From CAZJTL01 sp964548905 (GTDB lineage: Bacteria; Cyanobacteriota; Cyanobacteriia; Cyanobacteriales; Xenococcaceae), in NCBI GenBank assembly GCA_964548905.1, contig CAZJTL010000149.1, forward strand, positions 1 through 13,103: DNA of 13,103 nucleotides, in the 5' to 3' direction. This document shows positions 13,034-13,103 of the stretch, in pieces. The number at the start of each line of letters is the position of its first letter. Position 1 is the stretch's first letter. The translations under genes and the position numbers were made by a program. The notes under the pieces are model-generated. The model made no database searches. It saw only the letters and a program-made list of their open reading frames with translations, and was not told the DNA's origin.

Positions 13034-13103
13034 GAGAAATTTTTCACAAATGATATGGGTGCGACTCTTATAGGAATACGATGTATTATAGAAGTCTAAT
13101 AGA

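Overview
The window looks like a cyanobacterial chromosome. About a dozen copies of the octamer GCGATCGC (HIP1) are scattered across coding and non-coding DNA, base composition is AT-rich, and the gene set is typical of cyanobacteria: a DUF3370 protein, a SigF-type sigma factor, a DesA-type acyl-lipid desaturase and a GTP cyclohydrolase with a long N-terminal tail. Spacers carry short arrays with a seven-base period, as known from several cyanobacteria. I cannot name the genus. I see no tRNA, rRNA, CRISPR array, transposase or phage gene.

Layout, left to right. (a) 1-291, minus: N-terminal part of a DUF3370 protein, cut by the window edge. (b) 509-1267, plus: promoter-like sequence and a VapBC-type toxin-antitoxin pair. 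(c) 1293-4935: cell-envelope block, with a polysaccharide-export type ABC ATPase and a GT39-type membrane glycosyltransferase on the minus strand, divergent from an LptF/LptG-family permease on the plus strand. (d) 4961-4999: strong bidirectional terminator between the permease and folE. (e) 5047-6626, minus: short-chain dehydrogenase followed by folE. (f) 7006-7986, minus: accA. (g) 7987-8379: spacer filled with heptamer repeats and a pyrimidine-rich tract. (h) 8380-9147, plus: sigF. (i) 9228-9885, minus: second toxin-antitoxin pair, of the Phd/YefM plus PIN type. (j) 9980-10289: GNAT acetyltransferase remnant on the minus strand, overlapped by a doubtful small membrane ORF on the plus strand. 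(k) 10377-11360, plus: dusA. (l) 11361-11852: repeat- and hairpin-rich spacer. (m) 11853-12884, plus: desA, then a terminator and one more heptamer array.

Functionally this is mostly housekeeping: membrane lipid synthesis and remodelling (accA, desA), outer-envelope glycan and lipid transport (glycosyltransferase, ABC ATPase, LptF/G), pterin/folate synthesis (folE and perhaps the dehydrogenase), tRNA modification (dusA) and transcription (sigF). Between these lie two toxin-antitoxin modules, gene debris and repeats. I found no clear new multi-gene system. The most unusual items are the degraded gene pieces beside the second toxin-antitoxin module, the hexamer-encoded Asn/Gly tail of FolE, the seven-base arrays (one forms the dusA stop codon), and an exporter ATPase without a visible permease.
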